From Prorocentrum cordatum (taxonomy: Eukaryota; Sar; Dinophyceae; Prorocentrales; Prorocentraceae): DNA of 64,000 nt. The notes beneath the pieces are model-generated. The model was not told the origin of the DNA and did not search any database. It saw only the letters and a list, made by a program, of their open reading frames with translations. The stretch covers positions 248,001 to 312,000 of the forward strand of contig CAUYUJ010019359.1 of NCBI GenBank assembly GCA_963575745.1, written 5' to 3'. Positions 35,100 to 46,847 of the stretch are shown here, in pieces. Position numbers and translations under genes: made by a program. Every line of letters starts with the position of its first letter. Position 1 is the stretch's first letter.

Positions 35100-38000
35100 C
35101 AGGAGGAGAGCTGGATCAGTTTCAAGCCAGGCGTCCTCGTAGTACATCTTCGCGCTGGTCTTGCGTATGTTGCCGTTCCTGATGCCCGGGATAACAACGA
35201 GCGCCTGGTGCAAGGCCGCAGCAATCTCGCAGTAGCTCCTGGCGCTGCCAATCCGCGAACCCCAGTCCTTGAAGGAATTCGCGTCGAGCTCCACCAAGAA
35301 CTGAGCATGGCCGCGCCCTTGCCGCACCTACCGAAGTCGCCGTTCTCATGCATGCGCTCAACTAAGGACTTGTTATCTGTCTCCAAGATGGTGTCTTTTT
35401 TCAACTCCCATCCCCTGACTGACCGTTTCGTAACAAGGTCCGCGAGCTGGTTGCAGTCACTGACCTACCCCTTGACGACGGTGTTGATGAAACCGTCGAT
35501 GTGGCCGATAACTTGAGGGGCCCCTGACAAGTCAAACTCGACGCCGAGGCTGGCAACCTTGAGCATCTGGTCGACGGACGTGGGCTTCTTGCGGAACAAT
35601 TTCTGGGACTTCTGTTTGAAGGCGTCGCTATTCCTGAAATCGTTGAAGACTGTCACCTCGCTTCGCACGTGGGGGCACTTGCTTGGCGAAGTCGGAGCCG
35701 ACCTTCCTGTCTTTCGTATTCTCGATACTGTCCCAGTGGAGGCGTAACTGAGCGTAAGCCTTCATCGTATCTCCGTACAGGCGCAAGGCCTGCAGCTCTG
35801 CGATGAGGAAGCTTTGACCAGGCATGCTGTTCAGAACCCCCATGGCGGCAGAGAGGTCACCGTCGAGCTTGAGAGACTTGTATGTGTTCAACATATCCAT
35901 TGAGTCGTCGATCCTGCAAGCGCCCTTGAATGTGTCGCTGATCCATGTCTTCGCAGGGCTCTCCAAAGAAGAAATCTTCAATCTTTCCATCTCCGTGCAC
36001 TTCGTGCCCAGCTTTCCCTGGACTTGCCAGAGACGCTTGAACGCGCTCAGACAATCTGGCGCGACCTCCTGGACGGCTGCCGCGAGCTGCCCGTCATTCA
36101 AGAAGCGGCGGGGGCCATTCAAGTGCTCGATGCTCTGCCCCTCGTTGATTTGGTCGATATCCTGGCGCAGCCCTTCTGAGAAACGACGGAACTCAATGAC
36201 CTGGACTAGCGTCTTGCACAAGCCCGGGGATCCAGCATTAGAAACATCGGGGTGGAGGTCGAAGAGCGCCGCGCAACCCTGAAATACCGTAAGTAAAGAC
36301 GTGCTACGATCCTTGGAGACGTCCGGCACGCCAAGATCAGGCGGCACATCCAGGTTTAAGTGCGTCTTCAAGACAAACCGCAGCAGGAGCGAGCGCACGG
36401 ACATCAACCAGGCTGGCGACACAAGCTCATATACCCCAGTTTCACAATCCTTGCGCTGCACGATAGACTTTGCAGTCGCAATGCCGGCGGCTTCAAGGTC
36501 GGCCAAGTCCTTCGACAGAATTGCTTGGAGGTCGCTGGGGTTCTTCGACGCGGACTCCAGCTGGGCAATGGCGCCGCGCGCCTGCTTCACGATCTCGCGG
36601 CCCCTGGGGAAGGCCGCCACGGCGTCGGCGACCTTGTGCGTGTGCCACGAGCCCATGAGAGCCTTGAGTTGGGCGTGATCGCCACCTGCGCGGGTCAGCA
36701 GCTTCCGCAGCGCGGCAATCTCCTTGTGCACGCATGCGATCTCATCCTCAGGACACGCCTCGTCGGGGGAGCGCCGGCGATTCCCCGCCCCCCCGACCCC
36801 GCATGAACCGCCCGGAAACCGACGAAAAAGGCCGGGGACTAAAAGGGTGGATGGACGAAGAATGGATAGCACCTCCCCCGACGAGCTGCGACCAGGCAAC
36901 CCAGGCGTTTCGAGGTCGTGACCCCCCGGCCAGATTTGCAACCGACGTCCGACTGGTCACTGCCGAAGCGCTGCGCGAACGCGTCGCAGAGGGCCAGCAG
37001 GTCCCGCTCTGCCCCAGCAACGTCAGCAGTCTCGGACTGCGGGAACAACATCAGCTTGCAGTTCACGACGCCCACCATGCACTCGGCAACTCCGCTGGCC
37101 CCAACGCAAGCCGAGATGTCGCTGACAACCATGTTGTCCCAGAACACCTCTGCTGGTCAGGCGTTCTCTGCGATCTGGCGCCGCGTCGTCGTCGCGATCC
37201 ACGCAGAGAAGGGGCCCTCGCACGCTGGACCCCGCAGAGTCGGCGCAAAAACATGCCAGAGGAGGAAATGCTTCGGGGCGGAATCTGCCCGAGGATGGAC
37301 TCATAATTACACAGCGTATCTGACGCGCGGTGGGCGACGCGAAAAAACTTTGAGTCGAACAAACCTTCGCTGGGCCACCACGGGGCCATCCCGGGGGGGC
37401 CCGCGGCCCCCTGCGGGCCTTCTCGGGAAGCCAGGGGTTCGCTATGTCCAGACAGTGCAGCTTCGTTTCGCTCCTCCTCCTCCTCCTCCTGCTCCTTCAC
37501 AATTACTCAATATGAAAATACTCTCCCTCTTCCCCTGATGCCGTCCAGGCAATGGCCGCGCACCCTCCGCGTTTTTTTCACACGCAGGATGCCCGGGAAA
37601 TCCCGGAAAACGACTCTCGCTGAGGCGCCGGCGTCAGTTTTTCCAAAAATGCTGCTCTTTTCGGATCGGTCTTTGGCCTCCGTCGTTCAGGATGGCGTTC
37701 TCGCCCCAGCGCGGGCCTTTTTCTCGCGCGCCCATCCGCCCGCCACCGCCGCGCCGCACCGCCACCACCACCACCACCACCACCACAACCACCACCAGCA
37801 CCAGCACCAGTACCAACACCACCACCACCAGCACCACCACCACCACCACCACCATCACCACCACCACCACCACTACCACCACCACCACCACCACGACAAC
37901 CACGCACACACGCACGCGCGCACGCACGTGCACCACCACCCACTACGCACGCGCGCGCGGAGCCACAGGCCCGCTACGACACGCGTTCGCGGATAGAGAA

Positions 38001-39941
38001 AATCAGCGCCATGGCAAGGGATGGGAGGGGGGGGTAGGACGTCAGATATGACGCGAGCGCACCTAGCTTGTCCTCCTCCCCCCTCTTCCCCCCTTCCGAT
38101 CCCCCCCCCCCTCTCCTCCCCCGTCGCCCTTCCCCCCCCCCTCCCCCCGCCCACTTCTACCGGGCGAAACTGGCGGCGAAGGCGACGCCGGTGCGGACGA
38201 TAGCCTCGCGAAGGCCCAGGTGGCGCGCCGACAGGGAAGCAGGGGGGGAAAAGGAGGAAAGGAAAAATAGAAGAGGAGGAGGATGAGGAAGAAGGGGAAG
38301 GACGCTGCCCAGGCTAAATGGGAGAGGCACGCGAAGCGTGAATATTTTCAAAAGCCCAAGCGGCAGTCCAACGTGAAGAAGCGCATCTGCTGATTGTAGC
38401 ACTGCACGGTCTCCGCTCTCGCGCAGCCCTTCGACTGGACCTTCGTGAACCAAGCCTTCACGCCCTGGATCGTCTCCTCGAGGATCGGCAAGTCCTCCAG
38501 GTCGGACTCGTCCGTCGCGAGCCTGATGTCCTCGTCGATGTCTTTGAGGTATTTGCCCCAGTTGCGGCAGATGTTCTTCCACTCTTCGAAGTACTTGCTA
38601 TCCGACCCCTTGATCTGCTTGATCTCCTTGAGCGCCTGCGCGAGGGGGAGCCTCGAGTCTCGGGGCTTGCGACCGCGCTTGTTGACGCCGCCAGCCGCGG
38701 CATCCATGCTCGCCCTCAGGGGCGCTGGCCCCCCCTGGGCGCCAGGCCCATCTGCCGCCACCTTCGCCTTTGCCTTCGCCTTCCCGGAAGGCGCCTGCTG
38801 GGGGCCGCTGGACGTGCGGCGCCTCTTCGCTCCGGCTGCTGCGCCCTGATCATCATCTTCTGCTGGCTCACCGACCATGCTGAAGAAGTCGCTCGGGGCC
38901 TCCGCTGGCGCTGGATGCGCTGCTGGCGGGCGCGCTGGGACACCTGGAAGCGATGGCTCTGGAGATCCTGCTGGTTCCCCTGCTGCGCGAGCGGCGGGCG
39001 CCCCGGCGGCGCCGTCGCCCGAACCCGCCGAACCCGAAGCCAAAGCCTGGAATTGACCACCGATGGCCCCACGCAGTTGTTCGAACCACTCGTTCATGAA
39101 CTGCCCGGAGTAGTCGTCATTATCGTAAGACCTCTTCTTGACAGCGTGAAAAATTATACTCTCACGTTTCTTCCAAACCCCGTCGGACCCAGCGTTCACT
39201 AGCTCGCTCCCGTCAGGGGCGCGCTCGAGGAAGTGCCCCTTCCCATTTGTCTTCCAATCCCCGTGGCCGTTCGACTGGTACTGCAGCAAGGGCAAGTATC
39301 TCGTCTCTGGCTTCATCCACTCGACTTGGGCGATGCTCAGCTGGAATATTTCATCCTTGGAAGGCCAGCTTGCCACATAGATCTGGTCACGGTCGTCGCA
39401 AACTTCAAGCCGCTTGATGACGTACTCGACGAGCCACGCCCTGAAACGGTTGAAGCATTCGGATGTCTTGTGGCAAGAATAAACTGTTTTTGAGATCTGT
39501 CAAATTGAACGTTATCATGTAGCGGACGTTCCAGACCCGGTAGCAGCGCCGACACACGGCGCCCTCTGTCTCCGACTCGACAACGATGAACGCATGGATC
39601 TCAATCTGCCGAGCCTTCTTGCCGCTGATCTTCTTGTACCCGCCCAAAGGATGTGCACTCCTGGGCTGCGCGGGTCTGGGCCCGTGTCCTTGGCGCCGCA
39701 GATGCCGCGAAAACCACCCGCACGTCTTCGCCTTGGTCTTCATGGGAAAAGTGTGCTTCGCGGCCCTGCCAGCGGGCCTGTCGCCGCTACTGCGGACGCT
39801 GCCACCCTTGCTCTTCTTCGAGCGGGGCGGGCATGCCTCGGCGCCGCCAAGACTGGGCGGCGTAGGAACCGATCCAACTTGCTGAGAGCCATTGCCAAAG
39901 AGGTCCACCCCGAACGCCTCGATCTCCATGGAGTCGGCCAT
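35100..39941 (-). pseudogene. broken multi-exon gene of unknown function
   Basis: Four coherent protein blocks run leftwards. Block 1 starts at ATG 39941 (MADSMEIEAFGVDLFGNGSQ), has a TCGWF and a CRRCYRVW pair and reaches about 39480. Block 2 (about 39475-38348) reads TSECFNRFRAWLVEYVIKRL, then a disordered Ala/Pro linker with basic KAKAKAK and a helical end ALKEIKQIKGSDSKYFEEW. Block 3 (about 37370-36950) includes FDSKFFRVAHRASDTLCNYE and VFWDNMVVSDISACVGASG. Block 4 (about 36760-35104) is helical: CPEDEIACVHKEIAALRKLL to AKMYYEDAWLETDPA. Joining them needs introns (one about 1 kb and holding a CAC microsatellite) plus frameshifts near 37200, 35672 (in a C5 run) and 35340, and an in-frame TGA near 37150. 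A decayed host or element gene is likely. No family recognised. Confidence 0.6.
37757..37945. repeat. (CAC)n microsatellite
   Basis: CAC triplets with CAG variants, then CACG/CGCA. It lies in the putative intron between blocks 2 and 3 of the broken minus-strand gene. Confidence 0.93.
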
Positions 39942-39949
39942 GGCCCGCG

Positions 39950-40230
39950 CCGATGCGCTGACAGCACCGGGGCCCTCCGGCCAACTTCAGAAAGTCAGAC
40001 CTTGAGCAAGAAAGATCGGGGCAGAGAGGGCACGAACTACACGGCCCAAAGAATAATTAACCCAACGCCAACGAGGGTCGCGGGATGGACCCGAGGGCCA
40101 CGGGATCTCAAGGGGATCCGATGCGGGCCCAGAACGACCCGTGATTGCCCAGAGGCCCTTACGCGCGCTCTATCCAAGCGGTGCATAAGACGCACGGCGC
40201 AAGCCCCCCCCCCCCCACACAAGTGACGAT
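39950..40230. other. no gene seen
   Basis: Upstream side of the 39941 gene start. Nothing diagnostic; a promoter cannot be picked out. Confidence 0.35.
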
Positions 40231-40285
40231 TTGCTAAACCGAACGCCAACCCCCCCCCCCACCCCCACCCACACACACCCACACA

Positions 40286-40323
<38 letters not shown>

Positions 40324-40930
40324 GGCGGTGCCCGGTGCGGAGCGAACCCCCCCCCCGGTAATCTCTCCTGGGGGGATTCGAGCTGGCGCCCTTCCCGGTG
40401 CGAGCCTGCGCGAACCCCCCCAGTGAACACGACCTCCTCTGGCAGGCTTCACGAAGCCCCCCGGTAAGGACGCAGCCCCTCCGTAAGCGGCGCGCTCCTG
40501 GCACGCGCGAACCCCAGCCCCGACGCGCGAATCTTGCCAGGACGGGCCGGAACACGGCGGCGGCATTGCATCCCAGGGCCGTGCCGGGTCACGGCGGCAC
40601 TGCTGTTCTCTACGCGGCCGCGCCGTCGACCCCCCGCAGCGGCTCTTGGGAGTTGCGCCGCAGCCTCTCGCACTGTGGCCACGAGCCGCCCCCCGCCCCC
40701 GCCCCCCCACTCCCGCGGGGGGGGGGGGGGGCGCCCAGGTTGACGCAGCGCGGCCCGCAGGAACCCCCCCGGTAAAGCGACAGAGGAAGACCCAACGCGG
40801 CCTGCACGACCCCCCCCGGTAAAGCGGCAAGGGGGGTGTTCTAAGCAGCTGACGGCGCCCGGTGCGGGCTGCGCGAAACCCCCCGGTAGTGCACGAACCC
40901 CCCCGGTAGTGCTGGGGGGGGTCGTGCCAC
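40231..40930. repeat. (CA)n, (TA)n and spaced CCCCCCGGTA repeats
   Basis: C runs, CACACA and a TATATA run (about 40290-40320) are followed by at least six copies of CCCCCCGGTA spread over 550 bases (near 40352, 40457, 40765, 40808, 40879, 40900), often as GAACCCCCCCGGTA(A/G). A C/G-rich stretch at 40695-40735 includes a G13 run. No gene. Confidence 0.75.
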
Positions 40931-41416
40931 GGCGCGCCGCCAATGCATGTGCACACGCGCAAAATGATGTTGCGCTGAACCGTTTCACAGGAAACGCGCA
41001 CCTCACAGAAGGCCCAACTCTGCTTAAGAAAAACAGACCTTCCAACGTGGGCCCCCGAACAGTGATATCCCGCGACGCACGAGGCGCAATCTAGGCGACG
41101 CAAAACACGCAGCTGCGCAAACATCAGGGCAAATGGGCTGGTCCTGATCACCGAGCGCCGAGCCAGACCAAGTCGCGGACGCGAGACCTTCCAGCCCAGA
41201 TCTGTGACCACTCGACCGCGGGCCCCTAACAACGCGGGCCCCTAACAACGATCCCCCTCGACGCACGTGGTTCAGTCTAACTGGCGCAACGCACGCGGCG
41301 CCATCTATATCTCCTCCAACCCGCTCATCGCAGCCAAGGAACATGATGGACCCATGAACCCGGAAAGGGATATAGAACCGCATGCATGGAAACGTTTTCA
41401 CGACACCGCATTGGGC

Positions 41417-41550
41417 GACGGGCACTTCCACGAGACACCCCGCGAAACATTCCACGAGACACGGGCGGCCGTTTCCAACGTTTTCCTGGAAACATTCCAC
41501 GAGACACCCCGCGAAACACTCCACGAAACGCCCCGCGAAACATTCCACGG
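41417..41550. repeat. 24-bp minisatellite
   Basis: Imperfect tandem units of ATTCCACGAGACACCCCGCGAA, about five copies with one 40-base interruption (ACGGGCGGCCGTTTCC...). Confidence 0.85.
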
Positions 41551-41646
41551 CGACAGGCAACCACTCAACCAAGGCGGTGTGGTCGTGCTGGGGAGTGGTC
41601 GTGCTGGGGCGTGGTCGCGCTGCCTTGGTTGGGTGGTTGCCTGTCG
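41551..41646. repeat. inverted repeat IR1, 25-bp arms
   Basis: Left arm 41551-41575 (CGACAGGCAACCACTCAACC...) and right arm 41622-41646 are reverse complements with one mismatch, separated by 46 bases. Related arms recur as IR2. Confidence 0.88.
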
Positions 41647-41811
41647 TCGCTCCCGGCGCGCTCGCTCATTAGCGCGCGAGTGCTGGGTCACGCGCGCCCA
41701 ACGAAATGCACGCACGGCGAGCAACGACAGCAAACCTCTGAATCAAGACAATCACGAGGAACAAGTGAACGCACGCAACGACGCGAACGCCACTGATCAA
41801 ACACACGGGGG

Positions 41812-41970
41812 CGACGACAAGCAACCACTCAACCACGGCGGCCCCAGCGACGCGCGACGCGCGATAGGACAGCCACGAGGAACCGCGCAATGCGCGCAAC
41901 GGCACGGGCGCCACTCATCAAACGCACAGGGAGTCCGCGGCTGCTTTGGTTGAGTGGCTGCCTGTCGTCG
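41812..41970. repeat. inverted repeat IR2, same arm family
   Basis: Left arm 41812-41838 (CAAGCAACCACTCAACCACGG) and right arm 41943-41970 (TTGGTTGAGTGGCTGCCTG) match with about four mismatches in 28, separated by about 104 bases. Arms belong to the same family as IR1. No coding sequence inside. Confidence 0.8.
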
Positions 41971-41974
41971 CCCC

Positions 41975-42640
41975 CTGTTGGGGCGCGACGGTTTCCCCAA
42001 CCGTTTGTTCTTCTGCGTGCCCCCCGCTTCCCTGGCCAAGGCAAATCGCCTGGGCATCGTTCATGGGCCCCCGCCCGATGATGCACTTGTGAGCAACGGA
42101 TTGTACTACGAATTGCAAAAGGTTTTTTACAACGCACGTGCCTCGGGCGCTCTCGGGGTCCTCTTGGGGCCTTCTTGGGGTCCTCTTGGGGCCCTTCTTT
42201 TACCTATGTGCCTGTGGATTTGCCCTCTCCAGGTGCACGAACCCATGTGATTGTGCGCATGTGCGCATAGATGTGATTTCTCCATGGGGCGCGAATCCGT
42301 GAGTTGGCGCTGGAGGGGCTGCTGCTTCGAGGTGTTCGCGCTGGTGGCGTCTCGGCATTTACTCGCTCCCTCCAAGGTCCCCTCTCTGGCCCCCCCCCCC
42401 CCCACCCCCAAGAGGTCCTGGGCCCCGCCTCGCACGGCACTTCCTCTCGGCCCCTCCAGAAAAACCCCACGGGGAACCCAAGCGACGCTACTAGGAGGTG
42501 CTGCGGCGTCGAGGCGTTCGCGCTGGTGGCGCCTCGGTGGCGCCATTTGGCAGCGTCGGCCTTGCGCCCACCTGTAGGGAAGCGTCTCCGGGCACAAGCC
42601 GCAGAGGCGTGCGCCTGACCTCCGCAGAATTCTACAAGGT
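41975..42640. other. no gene seen
   Basis: GC-rich sequence with GGGGTCCTCTTGGGG repeats at 42155-42195 and a C14 run near 42391. The minus frame that runs through it is the tail of the retroelement remnant with no recognisable residues left. Confidence 0.4.
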
Positions 42641-44164
42641 CGCCCCGGTCGTCATGTTGAGAAGAAAGGAAAACGAACTCCTCAAAACTACTGCATATCC
42701 GGGAATCGGGGCGGTGATGCTGAAAGTCCGTCGATTCCTCCTCGGACCCCATCAAAAACCATAATGCTAAAGATGTAGATTCCGCATGCGTCTCGAAAAT
42801 TTCGCCTGCGCCGTAGGTCGTGTACGTCGCCGCAACTGCGCGCGACGCGCCGGCGTCCACCCGGCTGTGGCGGTGCCGATCCGCCGTCGTAACGTGCTGC
42901 GTGTACCCAGGGCGGCGCCGATCCGCCGTCGTAGCTTCTGAACTGTTAATGCATGGGCCACCGTGCACGTGCAGGTGAGAAGGAGGTAAAGATGATGATG
43001 AAGAAGAGGACGAGGAAGACTTTGATGGCGCGCTGCCGGGGTGGCGCCAACCCGTCGTCGTAGAATAGGAGCTGCCGCCATAGTCGCAGAGCTCAACCAC
43101 GCAATCCGCTCCCAGGGCGGCAGAGTCAGCGCCGAGGCCACGGAGTTCTTCGCCGCAGTCGTCGTAGTGTTCTTCGATGGTGAATTCTCGTTTGTTTGGT
43201 GTTTCCCCACGTTCTTTCATTGCTTGCAACCGTGCTTTCTGTCTGACGCGCTCCTCTGCGGGGTGCGCGTGCGCGGGCGATGGAGACAAAGATGATAGAT
43301 GTAGAGGACTTTGATGGTGCGGCGCATGGGGAAGCATATTTTTAAGATGGCGAAGAAGCTGTTGGAAATGTAGAACAAGGACGGTTTGCTGCACCACTGG
43401 ATTTCCTCAATACTTCTGCTTCAGAATCGGGCGTCCCATAAAACTGAGATAACGTTGGAAATTTAAATAGAAACAGGGTCGGGAGGGGAAGAGCCAGTGC
43501 AGGTACCCTGCCTGTGGAACATCTCCTCGAGAATGAATTTCGCCGCTTTGACTAGGGCTAAGGTCTTCTGCCTGGACATCGTGCCGCTCGCCTTCGTCAT
43601 GATGTCGTTGGCGTGGTCGCCCTGCTTCACGGTGCACCTACACCAGTGGCTCGGTGGATGCATGGTGGAAGCCACGCGGACACACGTACGGCTCGGACCA
43701 ACAGCATCAGGATCAATGCGGATACCAAAATAGCATAGCCGATGAGAAGGAAACAGTAACGTCCCATCTACGATGAAACTCTGGATTCGCGGGTCGCCCC
43801 ATTTCCTGCCCTGGAAGCCGAAGATAAGATGCCGTGCAGCATTTTGCTTGCATAGCCTAGCCCAGTTTAGCAACTGCCGGATATGAGAATACCATTTGTG
43901 CTGAGGTACGTTGAAGCCTAAAATAAGGTATTGTGATATGAAGAGGTTGATCTTGTTGCTCTTGATCATGCTGGAGATGTCGCCAGCACTGCCTGCGTGG
44001 GCGGCCATGTGGCTGTGACGTTGCACACGGTAGCCCAAGGAGGTGAGCACAGTACTGATACCACATTCCGTCTCGATAGCAATAGTCCCACAAGTAGCGT
44101 CGAGGTCGCCACCACCAACAGTGGGCGGATCGCCCGTGCCCTCCGTTTGCGAACAAGCGGCCAT
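42640..44164 (-). pseudogene. retroelement polyprotein continuation, methyltransferase-like
   Basis: Two frames continue the polyprotein. The first (44164-43463) has ETECGISTVLTSLGYRVQRH, FNVPQHKWYSHIRQLLNWAR and HRLCYFGIRIDPD; the second (43397 leftwards) has FTIEEHYDDCGEELRGLG and DLVEFCGGQAHASAACARRR. EFCGG-type openings and ...LCYFGIR-type ends recall a Rossmann-like DNA-methyltransferase-related domain seen in dinoflagellate copia polyproteins, from memory and not verified. A Ser run near 43010 is repeat translation. The frame fades out below about 42.64 kb. Confidence 0.45.
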
Positions 44165-44191
44165 TGAGGGCGTTTTGCCGCCTTTCCCTAG

Positions 44192-45577
44192 TCAGTGGGG
44201 TTGGGTTGTGTCCAGCGGTGGCCGATCCCGCTGTGGTGCTGGTGGTGTTGTCGCGGTCTTATCCTGTCCTGGCACGACGTGCAACGCGGGGGCGGCCGTC
44301 TCGACGCCGCCCTTTGCTTTGGGCAGTTTATCGTAATGTGAACAACCAACCATCAAATGTCCAGATAACCCCTGCTCCATAGGGGTCTTCACAGTGCCCG
44401 GGCTCCACTGGATGGCATAGCCCCCAGGGCCAGGAAAGGTCATCATTTCCTTGCCGCCCTCGAGCTCCAAGACAGCGCGCTTGTCTTTCAACGGCATGAG
44501 GCCCGCGATCAATGGGAGCTGGTGGCCCATGCCGTTTTTGGGGCTCCTGTGGATGAGAGGCACCTCGTAGTTGAACACCGTGGCGCCGCCATCTTCTGTC
44601 ATGAGTGAAACTGGGACCGCGGCCTTGCACTCGCCCTCCTGCGTGCCGTGGCCGACGCCTTGGATCTCCAGGGGGCAGTCTAGCTTGGTTTGTTTAGGTT
44701 CGAATCCTGCTTTGAGGGTTGCTTGAGCCGCCCCCCGGCCACGATCGGCGCCTCCGACGTTTGTCCATGCGCCGATGTCCACGAGAAGCGCAGGCGTTCC
44801 GTTCGCCCACGCGGTCTTGGCATGATAGTATCCTCGTGGCTGCGGGACGTCCCCAGCCGGTGTCCATGGCAACGTCGGAGCCGCTCCGCCCGGTCGCGGC
44901 GCTGGCCCGGGTGAGGCTGTGGAGGTAATGGTCTCCTGTGGGCCGATGAACCTGAACCTGGACGCGATCCTGGCTGAACCGCGACGGTTTGGGCATTCAG
45001 GATTCGGTGGCTCCGCGCCTCTACTGCGCGCATCCTGAGCGCGACGCCGGCCGTCAGCAGCATAGTCCTGCAAACACTCGCTGCGGAAGAGGTGCCTGCA
45101 AGTAAGACGCGTCACCACTTCCCCGTGCCCAAACTCCATCAGGCAAAGTGAACACTGAGAGTTGTCGCCGAGGTAGTCCTGGCCGAGGGCCTGGCGTGCT
45201 CGCAAATTTTCCTGCATCGATTCCAACTCGGCCAGCATCTCTGGCAACGGGTCAGTTTGGCGTGCGGGCCTCCTCCTACCTTTCATCTCCTTGATCCTCC
45301 TCTGCTCCTCAGCGTACTCCTGCACCCTCCTCAAGCTGCTAAGCATCTGCTCCTGCTCATCGCTCACGTTCCGCATCGGCGCTGCGGCGAGGCCAACTGC
45401 GGGCGCTGGGCGTTCCCACCCTGGCGTGGCCATCCAGGTTTCCACCTCGCGTTGGTGGACGGTGGCCTCGCGTTCTCCAGGGGCCAGGGCTGAGGGTGCA
45501 AAACCCCTGGCGGCGCCACTCCAGAGAAGGGTGAGCTGATCGCCGGCCTGGAACGGCCTCCCTTCGCCAGCGAGCAA
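44192..45577 (-). pseudogene. retroelement RING-like domain plus retropepsin-like protease
   Basis: The frame carries a RING-H2-like cluster CSLCLMEFGHGEVVTRLTC followed by RHLFRSECLQDYA and a later CPNR (about 45065-45155). Further on, ALLVDIGAWTNVGGAD (about 44745-44795) has the position and context of the retropepsin D-T/S-G active site but reads DIG. Downstream QLPLIAGLMPLKDKRAVLELEGGKE resembles the later protease strands. If DIG is original the protease would be inactive. A RING finger between Gag and protease would suggest ubiquitin-ligase capture (inference). Confidence 0.62.
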
Positions 45578-46847
45578 GTAGAAAAAGGACTCGTGCTGTG
45601 TGAAACTGGGCAGATCGACCTGTGGAGCGGAAGGGATCGTCTGGACGACCTGTGCGGCCTGGGATCACGGCGTACGAGAGGTCGCCTGCTCGGACGACGC
45701 TCGGCGCCTGGACGGGCGGCGCGCGCGGCCCTAGGCGCGCAGCTGGAGCAGCAGCGCTGACAGACGCTGCCCTAGGGCTGCCTGCGAGGCCTTGCTGCGA
45801 AGTTGCCGACTCGTAGCCTTCTGAATGGTCCGAGCCCTGTGGAGTCGTCGCAGGTCCGATCATCAACACTTGGGGTGCTGCTCTGCTGACCTCAGGGATG
45901 AGGCCCGCCAACGGGCCGTCTCCGAAGTCGACGGGTGGAGGCGGAGAGGGTACCGATCCCTCAACCAAGCCGTGCCAATTGTTCGCCCCGCTGCCGCTGC
46001 TGCCGCCGTAGCCCACGGCGCCATCGCTCCGTTGTGGCTGTCCCGTCAACGACGTCGGGGAAGGCTGGCGCGGGCAATCCTTGACTAAGTGCTCGTCGCT
46101 GCCACATCCGTGGCACGTCATGGTCACGCCGTTCCTGTCCTTAGGATTCTTCCGGCGACCTAAACCGAGTCCCGTGCTCTTGCCACGCTTGCCCTTGCCT
46201 TTGCCTTTGTTCAGGAATATGTTATCCAAGGTGCCGTCCTGCCTTGCTTCCACAAGGAATGCGTTGATGGAGGTCCGGCCGTGGTTCGGAAGCTGTCCTT
46301 TGCCTTTTCCTTTACCTTTCTTCCGGACGAAACGGCGCACTCTCCTGGTGGCCTTGCCGGCGTACTGGCGCCACCTGGATTTGGCCACTTGGCAAGCCCA
46401 GAAAATGTCTTGGCCATGGCGTTCTGGAGGGCCCGTAGGCTCAGGGTGTGGAGTGTCGCCCAAACTGCTTACCGTGTCCGAATCCGTGCCGCTGTCCATT
46501 TCGTCGTCGTTGCCGTCGCCGTAGTACATGTGATCTGTGAGCGTGAACGGATCTTGCTCCTGGTACGCGGACCCGTTCATCATGTACGTCATGTTTGGTT
46601 CACCTTGTTGTCCGTGCTGTGCTCGTGGTGTTTCGGCGCCTCGTGCTCCAAAATACGCGTGCGAACGCCCCCTGTCGTTCCGGAGCTGGGAGGCTATATT
46701 ATCAGGGGTTCCCTCCACGATATGTCCCATGCGACGTAAACGAGTGCAGAGTTCAACGTATTGTTGATCTGTTGATGGTGTCAGGCCGTTGGTGGGCTCC
46801 AAGAGTCGCAACAACTGCTCTTCGCTCAACATGCACGCCTGCAGCAA
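45500..46847 (-). pseudogene. retroelement Gag C-terminal part with CCHC knuckle
   Basis: The frame begins LQACMLSEEQLLRLLEPTNG, continues a helical Gag section, then a Lys/Gly-rich stretch (KKGKGKGKGQL, NKGKGKGKRGK) and a zinc knuckle CHGCGSDEHLVKDCP at about 46075-46123, spacing C-x2-C-x4-H-x4-C as in retroviral-type nucleocapsids. Downstream sequence is Pro/Ser/Gly-rich. The knuckle and basic stretches fit RNA packaging. The frame loses sense near 45.5 kb, where the neighbouring frame takes over. Confidence 0.72.
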
